Source: Amphibalanus amphitrite (taxonomy: Eukaryota > Arthropoda > Thecostraca > Balanomorpha > Balanidae). From it: 64,000 nt of DNA. The stretch lies in assembly GCF_019059575.1 (NCBI RefSeq), contig NW_024881854.1, forward strand, positions 496,001 to 560,000, read 5' to 3'. A program made the position numbers and the translations under genes. The notes beneath the pieces are model-generated. The model did not search any database and was not told where the DNA came from. It saw only the letters and a list, made by a program, of their open reading frames with translations. This document shows, piece after piece, positions 42,184 through 54,330 of this stretch (positions are counted from its first letter, which is position 1; each line of letters begins with the position of its first letter).

Positions 42184-42388
42184 ACTGCCCGCGTGTCACT
42201 GCCGGGGCCTTACAGAGGCTGCTGTCCGCCCTCACCAGCCTGGAAGACGTCACACTTGGCGGCTCTCTGTCCGGCGCAATCACTGACGCCTCACTGGCCG
42301 CCCTTCACGGCTGCTCCCAGCTGCGTATAATGCAGCTGGGAGCGCCCAGGGAACTCTGTACGGATGTACCGGTCACAGCGGTCAGCAG
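42184..42388 (+). CDS. Leucine-rich-repeat protein, internal exon 3
   Basis: The acceptor GTGTTTCCCAG ends at 42183; a good donor (AG/GTCAGT) starts at 42389. The single base left by the exon ending 27753 completes the first codon, giving Asn-Cys-Pro. The exon encodes PRVTAGALQRLLSALTSLED and then ITDASLAALHGCSQLRIMQL, textbook cysteine-containing LRRs of the F-box/AMN1 type. If the donor is not used the frame runs to a stop at 42506 through low-quality sequence, so splicing onward is more likely. Confidence 0.75.
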
Positions 42389-43583
42389 GTCAGTCAGCTG
42401 TACAGTAGGTCTACTAAAAAAATCCCCCGCTCCAGAGGCGGCCGGCCGGCCGAACCCCCGGATTCCAGCCCCGACTCTATTGCGCACGCGCAGGCCGCGG
42501 CAGTGACACGGGTCAGGTCGCGGCGCCCGGCGAGTGGGTCAGTTGGCGGCAGGGAGGCACCGGTTCTGACGTCACACGAAAATATCAGTCGGCTGGTTGT
42601 GGCACTGCCCCCTGCCGGCGCGACTGTGCTGCCACCTAGCTAAGCCTAGTCAGCCTAGGACGGGACGGTTTTACTTTTTCTCGTCGAGTGGGGCAGCTTG
42701 CGACGACACTCGGTCGACATAGCTGTGCTGCAACATACCCCAGGTTCGGAGTCTCTCGGACAGCCAATCCTGTTCCATAACCACAGCTTAGTCCCCGCTG
42801 ACCTTAACCAGGATTGGCCGGACGACGTTGAATCTTCGTAGTTCGAGAGACACCGAACCCGCGGATAGTCTGTCGAAGCCTTGGCGGCTGGAGAAAGGCC
42901 AGACATATCTCACTTGATTTTGGCGTGGCCAGCCTCACTTCTGTAGTTTTGCTTCACAGCATTCCACGTCCTATTGAGTTTCCGGTTGCGTAGTACACGA
43001 CCACGTTCAGAAACTTTATGTCTTTTAGATACATCACGCAATGACAAACTTTTGGCAGCATTTACATTTGTTGCCTGCATATTTTGGTGAGGAAAAATCA
43101 CTATCGCAGTAGTACAATCAAGACATACCACAAAGGATCAGAGCTAAAGCAGCATTATTAATCAAAAGTGTATTGCATTGATCACCAGCATGTTCGTAAA
43201 ATAAAATACATCACGAATAAAGATGACAACCAAGCCGGACCAGGACACTTATGACAAACATGAACGCTAAAGTGGCAACACAAATGCAAGAGAGAAGATG
43301 AATCTGCCCTTCGCAATCGTTAACCTAAAATAAAACTTCAAATATACAACAGACTTCTGTGCATTAAAAGAACATGAATATACTCGCTTTGTCGTCGACA
43401 CATAATGGGAACATCCTGCCGGCCCAGCGCGCCCGCCTTCGAGTAGGAAATGGCAGCGGCCGCAGAAGTGGCCAACAGATACATTGTTCGTCACGCCACC
43501 TGCACTGAAACGTACCAGCTATTTAATCGTGAAATGTAGCTAGCCATCCAAAAATGTTGCACTACACCAGCACTACCGCACAG
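42389..43583. other. Intron or intergenic stretch, nothing recognised
   Basis: GC-rich to about 42900, then A/T-rich. No exon, element end or repeat is recognised with confidence. Confidence 0.4.
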
Positions 43584-44288
43584 TTAGCAGATAGGTACGG
43601 ACCGCAGGTCCTGGTCTCTGTCTCTTCCGAGTACGGTCTCCGGACCGGTCACCAGCGCCACCATCTCCGCGCGGTAGCTATAGCACAACTCTCCGGCCGG
43701 GGCCCGCAGTTCCTCGACCTCTTCGTCCAGCCAGACCAGCACGGCTCCCGCCCAGCGCCTGAAGACTCCGCCCTCCACAGATCCGTCCGTCCAAAGCCGG
43801 ACAGCACACAGGGGCAGGAACGCGAGGTGCAGCGTAGCCATGCTTTCCCTTTCCGCCGCCGTGGCCCCAGCCCGGATCGGGCACACGTCCAACCGGAAGG
43901 TGACGCCAGCCGTCTGTTGCCACGGTGGGATTCTCGCTTTCGCCAGGCCTGGCGGCCTCGCAATCTCCAGCCTCGGACCGAAGGCAGGCGCGCCGGTGCC
44001 GAGGCCTCGGCGGTCGCGCGCAGGGGGTCCCCTGATGGCAGACCCAGCGCCCTCCCCAGCAGCCTGGCAGCCAGCGTCCAGCTTCTCTCCTCCATCGGAG
44101 AAAGTCGGGCTTCCGCCATTAGTGCGTGGCACGGTGTTGAGCGTGGACACAGGTGATGATGCGGTCGCCTCCCGCAGTCCTCGCTCCAGGAGATTCACGT
44201 GCGAGGGGGCGGCCGCCGGCAGCCACGCGACGGCAGCGTGTTCGAGCGTCCCTCGGACGTAACCGATTGACCACCGTAATAAGGGCAC
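43584..44288 (-). pseudogene. LINE (non-LTR) pol fragment ending in the RNase H domain
   Basis: On the minus strand, HAAVAWLPAAAPSHVNLLER matches the region just after the reverse transcriptase in RNase H-bearing LINEs. In another frame EARLSPMEERSWTLAARLLG follows. Back in the first frame comes LWTDGSVEGG and SYRAEMVAL, carrying the first Asp and the Glu of RNase H. At least two frame changes are needed, and the RNase H domain is cut off near 43600. The element is therefore dead. The clade is not resolved; Jockey/R1/I-type LINEs have this layout. Confidence 0.65.
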
Positions 44289-45258
44289 CCTCGTCCAGGC
44301 CCCACCTATTCAACCAGGTTGACGGCGCCGTAGCCGTCAGAAACTGGTGATCACTCGAGCCACGCCACAGAGCTCACGCCTCAAAGCGGTTGGCTCTCCG
44401 GTCCTCGGCATCCGGCATCCGCAGTGATTTGGCGTAGCCAGGGCACGTGAGATGCTGGCCTCAGTCATAACCGGAAAGCCTGTAAAAAAAAACAATATGT
44501 GATTGACAAATGGAAATATATTGTATGCATAGAGTTGAGAAATCATGACGCACACTGCATTGTGACAGTAGATAGTTTAGTGTGATTGGCAGAGGAGGGA
44601 CTTATTGTAATAAAACAATAAACAATTGAGGCATTGATTTGATTTTGTAGGTAGCTACCTAGTACCTACCCTTCTCATATGAATCTGGACGATTTGTACC
44701 ATTAAGAAAAAGAAAACGTAGGCGGCCTAGGATCGGGAAGGGGATGTCCCCACTTTTCAGTTATGCTAAAAATAAAATATTTATTTTTCATTTAAATTCA
44801 AAACTAACAGCAAGAAATTGTTCGGCAAGGTGAGATAAGCACGAAACTGTAAAGAATTTGTTCATAGGGGTATTGGGGTTCCCACAAAGTGACATAGAAG
44901 TTCTCTGCCCCCCTCCCCCCACACTTTACGTGAGGTTCCTGCGCCCATGGAAAAAAAAACACATTGCATTATGTGCATCAACACTTAACCCTTGCACTTA
45001 GAGAGGGCCACAAAGCCCACTATAAAGCCCACAAGACACCACCTGAAATCAAAGCATGACAAATGATAGCATGTAGGCACCTGACCTACTATAACCTACT
45101 GAACCAAACATACCCCATATATCAATATGTATGTGTAGATAAAGTATGAATGGTAGGTTAATACCAAGGCTGTTTAGTAGGTTGTAGGCATGCTGAAAGG
45201 ATGAAAGATGGGTATTTGTTCAAAAAATATCTGATCTACAGTTCATATGAATATGCAA
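44289..45258. other. Non-coding stretch, possible decayed hAT piece
   Basis: Around 44716-44950 a G-rich block and a C-rich block end in GTTCCTGCGCCCATGG, resembling the right end of the hAT-like element at 33335. The left partner is unclear. The rest is A/T-rich with no gene. Confidence 0.3.
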
Positions 45259-45266
45259 CATGGGGT

Positions 45267-46365
45267 CCAGACTGGAAAAAAATACACGTTAAGCCGAATA
45301 TGTCCGGCGTAGTGGCGGGATTGCGCCGAAAATTTAAGCGCACGTCCGGCGTAACTTCGCATGCGCCGAATTCAGCGCATGGCGGCGGACGAATTTTTCG
45401 GTGCAGGGCGGTCGCATAATTTTTTGGCGAAAACAGTCACCGAATTTATGCGGTACGCTGGTCAATCTAGCAGCAGATTCGCCCCGTGGGCAGCTCTGGA
45501 GAGGTTGCGGGACGAGACGTCCCCGCCCCGGTCGTCGCGTGCTCGAACTGGCGAGCCGCCCTGAGTCTACTCAGCGGAGGAACGGCCGCCCAGGTGAGGC
45601 CTCAACCTTCGGCGTAGAGATAGGCATGGAAAACCTTGTTGAACGTCGCCAAGCGTCGTTAAGCAATAGCAGTGGGTTCCTGCCCACTGCAGTACCTATC
45701 GAGGGGAATGAGAGCGTGGACGATCTGGCAAAACTAGCGGCCGCCCTGCCCTCAAACGCCCGATCGCTGACCAGGGCGGTTCATTGTGCGGCCTCGCATC
45801 AGTGGCGCGACAACTGCTCAGAATCACTATTCAAGCCACTCCTCGGGAGCACGCCGCCGCTCCCTCTCCCCGGAGAGGACCGAGAGGATGCCATTTCGGT
45901 GCACCAGATGAGGGCGGAACACCGGGGCAGCTCGCTCCAATACGGCACCGAATCGGCTGTCTCCACCCCGCCGCGTGTCAGCAGTGCCCAGACAAGCGGT
46001 GCCCAGCGGCGCTCTGCACCGTGAGCCGAGAAGAGGCTGATGTGCCGGAGCACGTGCTGCTCCGCTGCCGGGCCCTCGCTGGCTCCCACCGAGGTATTGG
46101 GTTTACGTGGAAATAAAAACTAATTTGGACGCTCAAACATGGGATAGTGTACAAAGCCCCGAAACACTCTGCCTGGTTGATATAGCCTTGATCAGTATAT
46201 GTGCACATGTGCTTTATATGAAAAGGGCTTAATTTTCGCACAAATAGGCACCTAATTTTTGGCGCAAATCACTCAGAAATTTCGGCGCAAAATCGCTTGT
46301 GCCGAATTTCGGCGCAAGATAGTCTCACGGGCATCCGGCATGGTGTATGGATGTTTTCAGTCTGG
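45267..46365. mobile_element. hAT-type inverted-repeat element carrying a LINE piece
   Basis: The ends CCAGACTGGAAAAAAAT and its near complement are flanked by a perfect 8-bp duplication CATGGGGT (45259-45266 and 46366-46373). The inner flanks repeat GCGCCGAAAATTT, TTCGGCGCAAAAT and similar words. The middle holds LINE coding sequence. No hAT transposase is seen. Confidence 0.65.
45440..46080 (+). pseudogene. LINE pol C-terminal fragment
   Basis: On the plus strand ALERLRDETSPPRSS and NESVDDLAKLAAALPS match the second half of a LINE RNase H domain. Then comes a C-terminal stretch with a zinc-knuckle-like run (CQQCPDKRCPA, then VPEHVLLRC). Several frames are needed, so it is dead. It begins about where the minus-strand fragment at 43584 stops in the protein, yet lies inside a separate inverted-repeat element. 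Confidence 0.6.
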
Positions 46366-46373
46366 CATGGGGT

Positions 46374-48226
46374 TAGCCGTTAGGTAAGGTTTGATTTTTG
46401 TTTTGTATTTGTATCACATGTAAATATCATATCTGGATTCAGGATGTCAAATAGTGCAAGAATGTACAAAATGTATGCCTGAAAAGTGAATCACTCTTTC
46501 TGAACATTTACTAAAAGTGGTAGTTTAGTACGCAAAGGTTAGGCTAGGGTAGATGATGTTTTTTATCTTCACCATAGTTTATCTACACAGTAACCGAGAA
46601 ACCCTCGTCCAGACATAGCAATAGGTAGGCATGGCAAATCATCAAAAAGTTAATATTTTCTGCTCATCAGCATTTGACCAAAATAAGGGTTCTAGCATGT
46701 CTGGTTATTTCAGGTTATGTTAGGTTATATGAAGGTGAGGTTAAAACTTTAACAAACTCTAAGACATATATACGGGCTTCATCTGAGGTTAATATTGAGC
46801 TAGGGGTCTGGGTACCCACCTTCCTGTCAGGCCATGATACTTGACACACCATCCTGCTATCTGAGGCGGCCCAGGAACCAGCTCAAGCAATTACAATGAA
46901 AGTCAACAGTCGTGCGGGCATTACACCACTCCTCATTAAAATATATCAAGTAATTAGTTAATGACGATAATCCCGCCACCACAAATCTTATGAAACGCAT
47001 CAACATTGACCTTTGATATTCCCACAGTGTATAGATATTCCGAAAAGAAATATCCATAACACTGAACTCTATAATGATCCATAATGATTCAAAGCGAACG
47101 TGTTCTTACGCAGCTGTGACATAAGCTGCGCATACGAAAAACACCCGCTAGACCAATTGATGGCGAATAAACCTGTTGATGAAGAAATACTTGTCTCCCA
47201 TTGGTCTGTGAACACAATCTGCAGGAAACGCAGCTTAAACTACAGTAAAATTTTGCAGGAAAATCTGCAGAAAGTAAGAAAAATGCAATTTAAACATATT
47301 TAGCCAATGAGTCTGGCCAATCTGTTGATATATTCCGATAGATATTGAGCACGATCAGTCATTTTGAAAGAATTACGGTCCGACTCTCTTTATTTTTAAA
47401 GCAATGACGCATAATATGATTATTGAAAAATTGACAAATATATTTTCTTGGAGGGAAAAGTGGGACTAGCGTCAAGTTAAAAATCAAAATTAATACACTG
47501 ATCGAGACCTCGCTTTCAAAAGTATATATCAGTGCATTTTCGCATCGAATCTCTCTCAATCATGAACAAACTTGGGCAAAAACAGCAAGAATGCCTGTTT
47601 TGTCAATTCACACATTTTCATATTTGGGGGCAATTTTAAAGTCGATGGCCAATGTTTTCAAAGCCAACATTTACACAGGAAAAAATACAGCTATTTTTCT
47701 TCCAAATTCATTTATTTGTAGAGTCCGACTCTCTCTTGTTTTCTCGCAGTTTCCGTTGTGCTCTGAGAGAAACGATCATGTGTATCATAAGCGTTTGGCT
47801 CACTTCAAGACGGCAGAATTTGCACTTGCATTTTCTGCTGTGTGGAAGACCAGAGGGAGTCAGCTAATTTATGACAGAATGTGCTTAAAAAATGACTGGT
47901 GAATAATATCTTGTCAGTGCCTGACAAATATTTATATTTAAAATCACGCTCTTCAGCTGTCAAGTGAGCTCCAAATGGCCTAAATTGTCAGCTGTTTATC
48001 ATCCTAGGTCAGCTCAAGGTCACAGACGTCAGCTGAAGAAAGTGGTGACCATTGGCCCTGTGTTGAGCGGACAAACCGGTGTTACCTAGTATTCTATGTA
48101 CCGTGGTTGGCGGCGGCCGGCCGTGGGGTGAGGACGCCGTGCGTGGGGTGCAGAGATGCCGCCTTGTAGAGGAGGGGAAGACAGTGACTCTGCACGATGC
48201 CGGAAATGATGCCTTTGTGATCTAAA
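46374..48226. other. A/T-rich stretch, nothing recognised
   Basis: GTCCGACTCTCT words occur near 47377 and 47725. Short frames show no family features. A GC-rich patch lies just before the A element (48100-48200). Confidence 0.4.
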
Positions 48227-49380
48227 TTAACCCGCGCCCGGCTGGGGGTCCTGGATTTCCACGCCCTGCTGGGGGGGGGGGGGTGTTTGAACACCCCCCC
48301 CTTCTAACTCGGCTCCTGGGCCACGTAGCGATACGCGGAAGGCGGCGTTCGAAAGAGCGTCAAAAATAATGAGGAAATCACTTCGGTCAATTTTTTGGTC
48401 AGGTCAAAGGTCAGGTCACCAGAGGTCATTGAAGGCAAATTTTCGCCGATTTCCAGGTCGAATGTCGAAAATTTCCAAGAAGCCAACGCATAACTCGGGA
48501 ACCAATAGAGCTACAGCGCTGCGGAAAAGCGCATTCGATAGCCTTATTAACGCCCTTTCTGAGTAATTTTCTCAGATTTGACCTAACGTCAACGGTTTTG
48601 CCTGCAGGGGGCAAAAACTGCAAAAATAGCCGATTTTTTCGGAAACAGTTTTTCTGCAATAACTTTTGACCCAAGCATTGTACGAGCTTACTTTTACCGG
48701 CATCGTGTTCCTCTCGTCAAGACGCATCGAACGAACTATAATTTGACCTTGAAAGGTCAACTTGAAAATTTGACCTCAGGTCAAGGTCATGACCTGACCA
48801 GAAAGGGTCATGTTGCATATCAGTCGATCCGTATCGTCGAGCTGAACACATCTAAGGCGTTTTCATCGCTCTAGCATGCCTCTATCAAAAGTTATTTGCG
48901 AAAAACTGTTAGATACCATTCGTGACCTAAGATGACCTCAGGGCATAAACAGGGGTCACAGACACCATTTTCATGTTCAGTGTGTCTAAACCACTTGTAA
49001 TTCAGTGTTTGGGAGTGTTTATAATGTCTTTCGTCCAAAACAGGCGCATTTCAATTTTCTCCCATTGACTTATAATGGTGAGGTCGCAAAATTGACCTGA
49101 CCTTAGGTCATCGATATCAAAATTCTGAGATATACATTTTGTACATGCTAATGCTCTTAGCAATCGCTGAAAGTTTCAAAGCGATCGGTCACTCGGTGTA
49201 GCTATGACAGACATTAAAACTTTTTATGAGGTGAGGTCACTTCGAGTGACCTGGTGACCTGACCTTGAATGACCTTGGTCTGAAATTTTCACAACATGTG
49301 TAGAATTGATGTATGATATTCGCGAAAAACCTTAGGGGGGGTGTTCAAACACCCCCCCCCCCCAGCAGGGCGCGGGTTAA
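48227..49380 (+). mobile_element. Family A TTAA element lacking the GC palindrome
   Basis: TTAA at 48227-48230 and 49377-49380. It is nearly identical to 30511-31706, except that about 45 bp including the whole GC palindrome are absent at about 49317, leaving ATGATATTCGCG. Confidence 0.85.
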
Positions 49381-49714
49381 ACACCTGCACTGCAGTGCAT
49401 ATCCTCCCTTGCCCCATTCCTATTATATCATAATCCTTCAATAATCCGTAATGACCATTCAACGCAAGCAAGCAAACAAAACAACCCGTTTAGCGGCGAC
49501 ATCATATCGGATAAAAAAGTGACAGTGATGATTAGAATTGACTTAGCGCGAGGGCAAATCGTGGGGTATATATGTATCATATGCCGAGTATTTTATTCCC
49601 ATCTATAGCAAATTAAGATTGGGGATCCTGTCCAACAAGTCAGCGGCCGTTCTAGACACAGATAAATGCTTTGTTTTAGGTCGCATCATTATCTGCAATA
49701 ATTCGAAACGAGGT
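49381..49714. other. Spacer between two A elements
   Basis: No gene or repeat is recognised. Confidence 0.4.
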
Positions 49715-50911
49715 TTAACCCGCGCCCGGCTGGGGGTCCTGGATTTCCACGCCCTGCTGGGGGGGGGGGGTGTTTGAACACCCCCCTTCTAACTCGGCTC
49801 CTGGGCCACGTAGCGACACGCGGAAGGCGGCGTTCGAAAGAGCGTCAAAAATAATGAGGAAATCACTTCGGTCAATTTTTTGGTCAGGTCAAAGGTCAGG
49901 TCACCAGAGGTCATTGAAGGCAAAATTTCGCCGATTTCAAGGTCGAATGTCGACAATTTCCAAGAAGCCAACGTATAACTCGGGAACCAATAGAGCTACA
50001 GCGGCGCGGAAAAGCGCATTCGATAGCCCTATTAACGCCCTTTCTGAGTAATTCTCTCAGATTTGACCTAACGTCAACGGTTTTGCCTGCAGGGGGCAAA
50101 AACTGCAAAAATAGCCGATTTTTTCGGAAACAGTTTTTCTGCAATAACTTTTGACTCAAGCCTTGTACGAGCTTACTTTTACCGGCATCGTGTTCCTCTC
50201 GTCAAGACGCATCGAATGAACTATAACTTGACCTTGAAAGGTCAACTTGAAAATTTGACCTCAGGTCAAGGTCATGACCTGACCGGAAAGGGTCATGTTG
50301 CATATCAGTCGATCCGTATCGTCGAGCTGAACACATCTAAGGCGTTTTCATCGCTCTAGCATGCCTCTATCAAAAGTTATTTGCGAAAAACTGTTAGATA
50401 CTATTCGTGACCTTAGATGACCTCAGGGCATAAACAGGGGTCACGGACACCATTTTCATGTTCAGTGTGTCTAAACCACTTGTAATTCAGTGTTTGGGAG
50501 TGTTTATAATGTCTTTCGTCCAAAAGAGGCGCATTTGAATTTTCTCCCATTGACTTATAATGGGGAGGTCGCAAAATTGACCTGACCTTAGGTCATCGAT
50601 ATCAAAATTCTGAGATATACATTTTGTACATGCTGTTGCTCTTAGCAATCGCTGAAAGTTTCAAAGCAATCGGTCACTCGGTGTAGCTATGACAGACATT
50701 GAAACTTTTTATGAGGTGAGGTCACTTCAAGTGACCTGGTGACCTGACCTTGAATGACCTTGGTCTGAAAATTTTACAACATGTGTAGAATTGATGTATG
50801 ATAAGGTATACCAAAAACGGCGGCGCTCCGCGCCGCCGTTTTTGAGATATTCGCGAAAAACCACAGGGGGGGGGTGTTCAAACACCCCCCCCCCAGCAGG
50901 GCGCGGGTTAA
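49715..50911 (+). mobile_element. Family A TTAA element
   Basis: TTAA at 49715-49718 and 50908-50911, with the full family plan. The right TTAA is also the start of a short family G tip. Confidence 0.85.
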
Positions 50912-50938
50912 CCCTCGCCGGCCGAGAAGAGGGGATGG
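50908..50938 (+). mobile_element. Family G tip fragment
   Basis: TTAACCCTCGCCGGCCGAG matches a family G end; the sequence then becomes unrelated. It is the stub of a deleted element sharing its TTAA with the A element. Confidence 0.5.
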
Positions 50939-51067
50939 ATGCCGCCACCAAGTATTTTTTTGCGGTAGCTCAAAGCACACTGATGATAGAAGGCTGACAT
51001 TTCATATGCCTTACATTTGATTCAAGCCGGATCATTTGAAATCAACCACGTTTTCATGTCAGGTCAC

Positions 51068-53268
51068 TTAACCCTCGCACCGACGGGGGGCGGATATCCG
51101 CCCCCCCCCCCCCTGAGGTTTTTCGCGAATAGCGGGAAAACCGCGGCGTGTAGCGCCGCGAAATTTAGTATGACTATAACCTCATCAATTTTACACATGG
51201 TGTGCAAGTTTGAACCTCCTACCTTTTTAACCCGCGCCCGGCTGGGGGTCCTGGATTTCCACGCCCTGCTGGGGGGGGGGGGGTGTTTGAACACCCCCCC
51301 TTGTAACTCGGCTCCTGGGCCACGTAGCGATACGCGGAAGGCGGCGTTCGAAAGAGCGTCAAAAATAATGACGAAATCACTTCGGTCAATTTTTTGGTCA
51401 GGTCAAAGGTCAGGTCACCAGAGGTCATTGAAGGCAAAATTTCGCCGATTTCCAGGTCGAATGGCGAAAATTTCCAAGAACCCAACGCATAACTCGGGAA
51501 CCAATAGAGCTACAGCGCCGCGGAAAAGCGCATTCGATAGCCCTATTAACGCCCTTTCTGAGTAATTCTCTCAGATTTGACCTAACGTCAACGGTTTTGC
51601 CTGCAGGGGGCAAAAAATGCAAAAATAGCCGATTTTTTCGGAAACAGTTTTTCTGCAATAACTTTTGACCCAAGCCCTGTACGAGCTTACTTTTACCGGC
51701 ATCGTGTTCCTCTCGTCAAGACGCATCGAATGAACTATAACTTGACCTTGAAACGTCAACTTGAAAATTTGACCTCAGGTCAAGGTCATGACCTGACCGG
51801 AAAGGGTCATGTTGCATATCAGTCGATCCGTATCGTCGAGCTGAACACATCTAAGGCGTTTTCATCGCTCTAGCATGCCTCTATCAAAAGTTATTTGCGA
51901 AAAACTGTTAGATACCATTCGTGACCTAAGATGACCTCAGGGCATAAACAAGGGTCACGGACACCATTTTCATGTTCAGTGTGTCTAAACCACTTGTAAT
52001 TCGGTGTTTGGGAGTGTTTATAATGTCTTTCATCCAAAAGAGGCGCATTTCAATTTTCTCCCATTGACTTATAATGGGGAGGTCGCAAAATTGACCTGAC
52101 CTTAGGTCATCGATATCAAAATTCTGAGATATACATTTTGTACATGCTATTGCTCTTAGCAATCGCTGAAAGTTTCAAAGCGATCGGTCACTCGGTGTAG
52201 CTATGACAGACATTGAAACTTTTTATGAGGTGAGGTCACTTCAAGTGACCTGGTGACCTGACCTTGAATGACCTTGGTCTGAAATTTTCACAACATGTGT
52301 AGAATTGATGTATGATAAGGTGTACCAAAAACGGCGGCGCTCCGCGCCGCCGTTTTTGAGATATTCGCGAAAAACCACAAGGGGGGGTGTTCAAACACCC
52401 CCCCCCAGCAGGGCGCGGGTTAAGGTCAGGTCACCAGGTCACTTTGAATGACCCAACCTCAAGTCACTTTTTTGCAACGTTGTCACCGTGCCAGAGCTAC
52501 AGTAGATGTCGGAGGCCTTTGAAAGTCGCAGGATATTATTAGGTCATTAGTAGTACAATTTGTATATCTCGGAATTTTGATATTGGTGACCTCAGGTCAG
52601 GTCAATTTCGCGACCTCCCCATTATAAGTCAATGGGGGAAAAATCAACTCCCTGTTTTTACCACTAAAACGGGTCGGAATGGCCCCATATACCATACATG
52701 ACTTCATATACGATCAACCTTCACTACCTTGAGGTCTGTTTTGCTGTTGGGCAGCTGTGAGGTCATGTGACGTCATCAAAGGTCACCAAAGGTTTTTGGC
52801 CAATAACTCCGTAGAGGAACAAGATACAGACGCGTGGATGGTCTCATTGTGTTCAGCTCGTCAAGACGCATCGAATGATATACATGATGACCTCGAGGTC
52901 ACAAGACCTGAGGTCAACCTTTGACCTTGACCTTTCGAGGTCAACATATATATCATTCGATGCGGATTGACGAGAGGATCACGATGATGCCCTTAGTTTG
53001 TTCCTATCTTGACTAATTCGAAAGTTATTCGAGAAAAACTCTCTCCATATCTAGCGCCGCCATTTTGACTTTTTCGACCCCTGTGACGTCATCTTTGACC
53101 TGACCTGAAAATGACCTTTGTAAAAATTGTAGATCTTGGCCGTGCGTATCCGATGCCGTTTACCGCTTGTCGCTATCCTGCTTCGTTCTCGAGATCTCAG
53201 GGGGGGGCGGTCATCCGCGCCCCCGTCGGTGCGAAGTTGGCGCAGACCCCCGTCGGTGCGCGGGTTAA
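51068..53268 (+). mobile_element. Family H TTAA element split by an A element
   Basis: Outer TTAAs are 51068-51071 and 53265-53268. The H sequence breaks at 51227 and resumes after 52423. The intact H at 26146 reads ACTTTTAAGGTCAGG across this site, so the A element landed on an existing TTAA. Confidence 0.85.
51227..52423 (+). mobile_element. Family A TTAA element inside family H
   Basis: TTAA at 51227-51230 and 52420-52423, with the full plan including the DR1 site and GC palindrome. It is the third A copy within 4.2 kb, all in the same orientation. Confidence 0.85.
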
Positions 53269-53429
53269 CTATGACGTCTTAAGTAAACCTCTGCAGACTG
53301 CACGGTTGTCGGTTATAAAATGATGCAAAAATCGTATCGCACTTAGTGTCATATAAGCATAATGGGAAACTATGGAAACAGTTAATTTGGCGTCTGAAAT
53401 GACCTAAAAACTATACCTCAAGCACATGA

Positions 53430-54330
53430 AATCGTGACTTCATACATTCTTGGCAAGGTTTAATGCTTTACTTTTGCATTGTTCACCTTGCGTGACGGAG
53501 TGCTCGTCAATAGGAGTGCTTCGTCAATAACTCCCAATCAAAATGAGCTAGCCAGTCGGGACAGCCATCAATGGACTCTGCAAGACTTGCCGAATCAAAT
53601 GTTATGCAACATGTCCTCCTTTCAACAGCTTCGTGACCTGTGTTGCCCTAACATGACATTGACCTAAACATCCTAAGTTGCTTCACCTAAGCAAAAAAGC
53701 ATATAAATCGACGCGTCTGAGAACAGAAAACACGATTGTATCGAAATGACGATAATGCGACCATTTTTTGGCGAAGTTATTCACCAAAAACCGATCCAAT
53801 GCCTTGGGGCCCTTGACCTGCCCTAAGAGGTCACTGATATTTTAAAATGGGATAACAGTCGCTGCGTCACGTAACGACGCAAGCGCTCGTTTTTTCCCGC
53901 GAGGCTCTAGCAGTTAGCTCAATTATAGGAGCTAAACATGGGGTTGGGGAATCGCTCCCTTCTCACTCACTATTTGGCCGGGATAGTGTTTGCAATTATT
54001 GTTAAAATATAACATTTTAAGATTTCAAATGACCCATTTTTTCCCGCCCAAGTCAAGTCATTCAAGGTCATAGCACCAGGTCACGTTAAGTGACCTTACC
54101 TCAAGGAAAGTTCCTGTGCTCATCAGTCATCATATCTAAATACATCGACTAACCGATCGCTTTAGAACCTTCAGCGATTTGAATGGGCAACAGTATATGG
54201 ATTTGAAACGTTTTTTTTTTTTGCAAGTTTGACATTGCTGACAGAAAGGTCGGGTCAATTTTGAGATCGCTGAAGTCAATGGGAGAAAGTTGAACTGCGC
54301 TTTTTTTGGACGGAACGCAGAATAAACACC
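53430..54330 (-). mobile_element. Old remnants of G-like and A-like cores
   Basis: 53430-53960 follows part of the G core (GAGCTAGC, TTGACCTAA and the GCAAAAAAGCATATAA region) with much decay. 54050-54330 follows the A core in minus orientation (CACCAGGTCACGTTAAGTGACC, CCGATCGCTTTAGAACCTTC). No intact ends. Confidence 0.45.

Noticed and set aside
43584-46080. 5-prime inversion (twin priming) of a single LINE
   Set aside because: The two fragments meet in the protein near the same point, but the plus-strand piece lies inside a separate element with its own 8-bp duplication and more than 1 kb separates them.
47100-47303. Small plus-strand frame as a gene
   Set aside because: A/T-rich, no splice signals or family features; composition matches its surroundings.
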